The notes below the pieces were generated by a model. That model did no database searches, had not been told where the DNA came from, and saw only the letters and a list, made by a program, of their open reading frames with translations. From assembly GCA_050872805.1 (NCBI GenBank), contig JBNMHN010000077.1, positions 1 through 6,203 of the forward strand: a DNA stretch of 6,203 nt, in the 5' to 3' direction. Positions 5,344 to 6,203 of this stretch are shown here, one piece after another. Each line of letters begins with the position of its first letter. Position 1 is the first letter of the stretch. The DNA is from CAKVOD01 sp050872805 (GTDB lineage Bacteria; Bacillota; Clostridia; Christensenellales; UBA1242). The translations under genes were made by a program, and so were the position numbers.

Positions 5344-6129
5344 TTGAGTTTTATCAAATATTGTTGCAAAAAATTGAAAGCAACCGCTTTGGACGCACTC
5401 TATCCTGAGGACATCAAATGTTTGGGGTGTGGCAAGGATTTGCCAAAGAAAAACATCTACAATATTTGCCCCGAATGTATGAAAACGTTTGAGATAAACG
5501 ACGGCAAAGTTTGCGTCCGCTGCGGTGCAAACGTATTCGGGCAGGCTGGGTACTGTTTTGAGTGCAAGAACAACGAAAGATTGTTTGACAAAGCGCGCGC
5601 TCCGCTAATTTATACGGGCGTGACGAAAAAGTTGATTAGAAAATTCAAGTACGACGATGCAAAGTATTTGAAACGTTACTTTGCGCGTTTGCTTGCGGAA
5701 GAATATGCAAAGTGCGATTTTGTCGCGGACGTCGTCGTTCCTGTACCGATGAGCAAGGAGCATTTGAAAGCGCGCGGGTACAATCAAGCGCTGCTCATTG
5801 CTGAGGAGTTTTGCAAACTGATGAATCTACCGCTTGACAAAGATAACCTTGTTCGCATACGCAACACTGAGTCGCAAACCGCGAAAACTAGAGAGGAAAG
5901 AAAGCATAACCTAGACGGCGCATTTGAGCAAATTGACAAAACGGCATTTGTGCATAAAAACGTGCTGCTTATTGACGATGTCTTTACGACGGGTTCTACT
6001 GCCAACGAGTGTGCGAAAACGCTCCGCGCCAGTCACGTGTATGTTCTCACGGTTGCGCACACGAAATCGCGCCTGCGCGGCGTCAGCGCCCCCGCCACAC
6101 TCCCGCACACCTTTGCGGGAGTGCGATAG
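5344..6129 (+). CDS. comFC: ComF family protein (amidophosphoribosyltransferase-like), with repeat-derived C-terminal tail
   Basis: A ComF-type protein; relatives are needed for uptake or processing of transforming DNA, and the fold is that of type I phosphoribosyltransferases. It has 261 codons from TTG 5344, 4 bp after recD2, with GGAG at good spacing. The N-terminal part has two zinc-binding-like Cys pairs of pairs: CLGC...CPEC and CVRC...CFEC. Then follow IRKFKYDDAKYL, VPVPMSKEHLKARGYNQA, the RNTESQTAKTREERKHNL region, and the PRPP-binding loop VLLIDDVFTTGSTANEC. Homologues usually end shortly after the strand VYVLT(V/L)A; here about 22 further residues, rich in Arg, Pro, Ala and Thr, continue from base 6061 through a 10-bp inverted repeat and into the dispersed hairpin repeat, whose ATAG loop provides the stop. 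The tail is therefore probably not ancestral. Whether this cell is competent cannot be judged from here. Confidence 0.92.
   Translation: MSFIKYCCKKLKATALDALYPEDIKCLGCGKDLPKKNIYNICPECMKTFEINDGKVCVRCGANVFGQAGYCFECKNNERLFDKARAPLIYTGVTKKLIRKFKYDDAKYLKRYFARLLAEEYAKCDFVADVVVPVPMSKEHLKARGYNQALLIAEEFCKLMNLPLDKDNLVRIRNTESQTAKTREERKHNLDGAFEQIDKTAFVHKNVLLIDDVFTTGSTANECAKTLRASHVYVLTVAHTKSRLRGVSAPATLPHTFAGVR
6098..6123. terminator. 10-bp perfect inverted repeat overlapping the end of comF
   Basis: CACTCCCGCA (6098-6107) and TGCGGGAGTG (6114-6123) pair around CACCTT. No T run follows, so intrinsic termination is doubtful. The right arm shares GTG (6121-6123) with the next hairpin, making the two structures mutually exclusive at their junction. 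Confidence 0.45.
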
Positions 6130-6203
6130 CGCACGGCTGCAGGTACTGTCCCTACACGCAAGTGAGTGTTGAGGACGGCGCGTTTGTATGCGTTCTATGA
6201 ATG
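6121..6203. repeat. Dispersed repeat, copy at comF end (unit 7 plus tail)
   Basis: GTGCG-ATAG-CGCAC-GGC-TGCAGGTACTG (6121-6148) differs from 2570-2597 at one base, then continues directly into a tail related to 2628-2681. It lacks the 30-base unit 4 module. The repeat is cut by the right window edge. The comF stop TAG (6127-6129) lies in the hairpin loop. Confidence 0.75.

Noticed and set aside
823..6203. CRISPR array made of the GC hairpin repeats
   Set aside because: Units are few, unevenly spaced over kilobases, vary in stem sequence and lie at gene ends. There are no regular spacers and no cas genes.

Overview
The window looks like a chromosomal segment of an uncultured low-to-mid-GC Bacillota (Clostridia-like) bacterium. 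This is inferred from the gene families (Gln-type L-lactate dehydrogenase, RecD2, ComF), a Gram-positive-style AAGGAG ribosome binding site and strong sigma-A promoters, AT-rich intergenic DNA, and a secreted InlB/Listeria-Bacteroides-repeat protein. TGA is used as a stop (end of ldh), so the code appears standard. The exact genus cannot be told from the sequence.

Layout, all genes on the + strand: (1) 1-813, L-lactate dehydrogenase, cut by the left edge of the window; (2) 814-1090, a repeat-rich intergenic region ending in a near-consensus promoter and a good ribosome binding site; (3) 1091-2570, a secreted InlB-repeat protein whose start is separated from its body by a run of 13 G; (4) 2571-3092, a second repeat-rich intergenic region related to the first; (5) 3093-5339, RecD2-type helicase; (6) 5344-6129, ComF-type phosphoribosyltransferase, 4 bp after recD2 and probably co-transcribed with it; (7) 6121-6203, a third copy of the dispersed repeat.

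The main finding is the InlB-repeat gene. A promoter (TTGATA, 17 bp, TAAAAT), an AAGGAG and an ATG at 1091 lead into the G13 tract. At the present length the ATG frame stops at once (13 codons). Loss of one G, or gain of two, would join it to the 460-codon open frame that runs to 2570, giving about 492 residues. This is the architecture of a slipped-strand contingency (phase-variation) locus for a surface or secreted protein, seen here in the OFF state. A homopolymer length error in the assembly is the main alternative.

The second finding is a modular dispersed repeat. It consists of short GC-rich hairpins of different stem sequence but the same tetraloop pattern (A-T/A-A-G), mostly followed by KGC and then TGCAGGT or a close variant. 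It occurs directly after ldh, after the InlB-repeat gene and across the end of comF, where it supplies the stop codon. Together with an 84-bp AT-rich repeat carrying a long inverted repeat (942-1025 and 2891-2974, 77/84 identical), these sequences bracket the InlB-repeat gene as direct repeats, so the gene looks like a removable cassette inserted between housekeeping genes.
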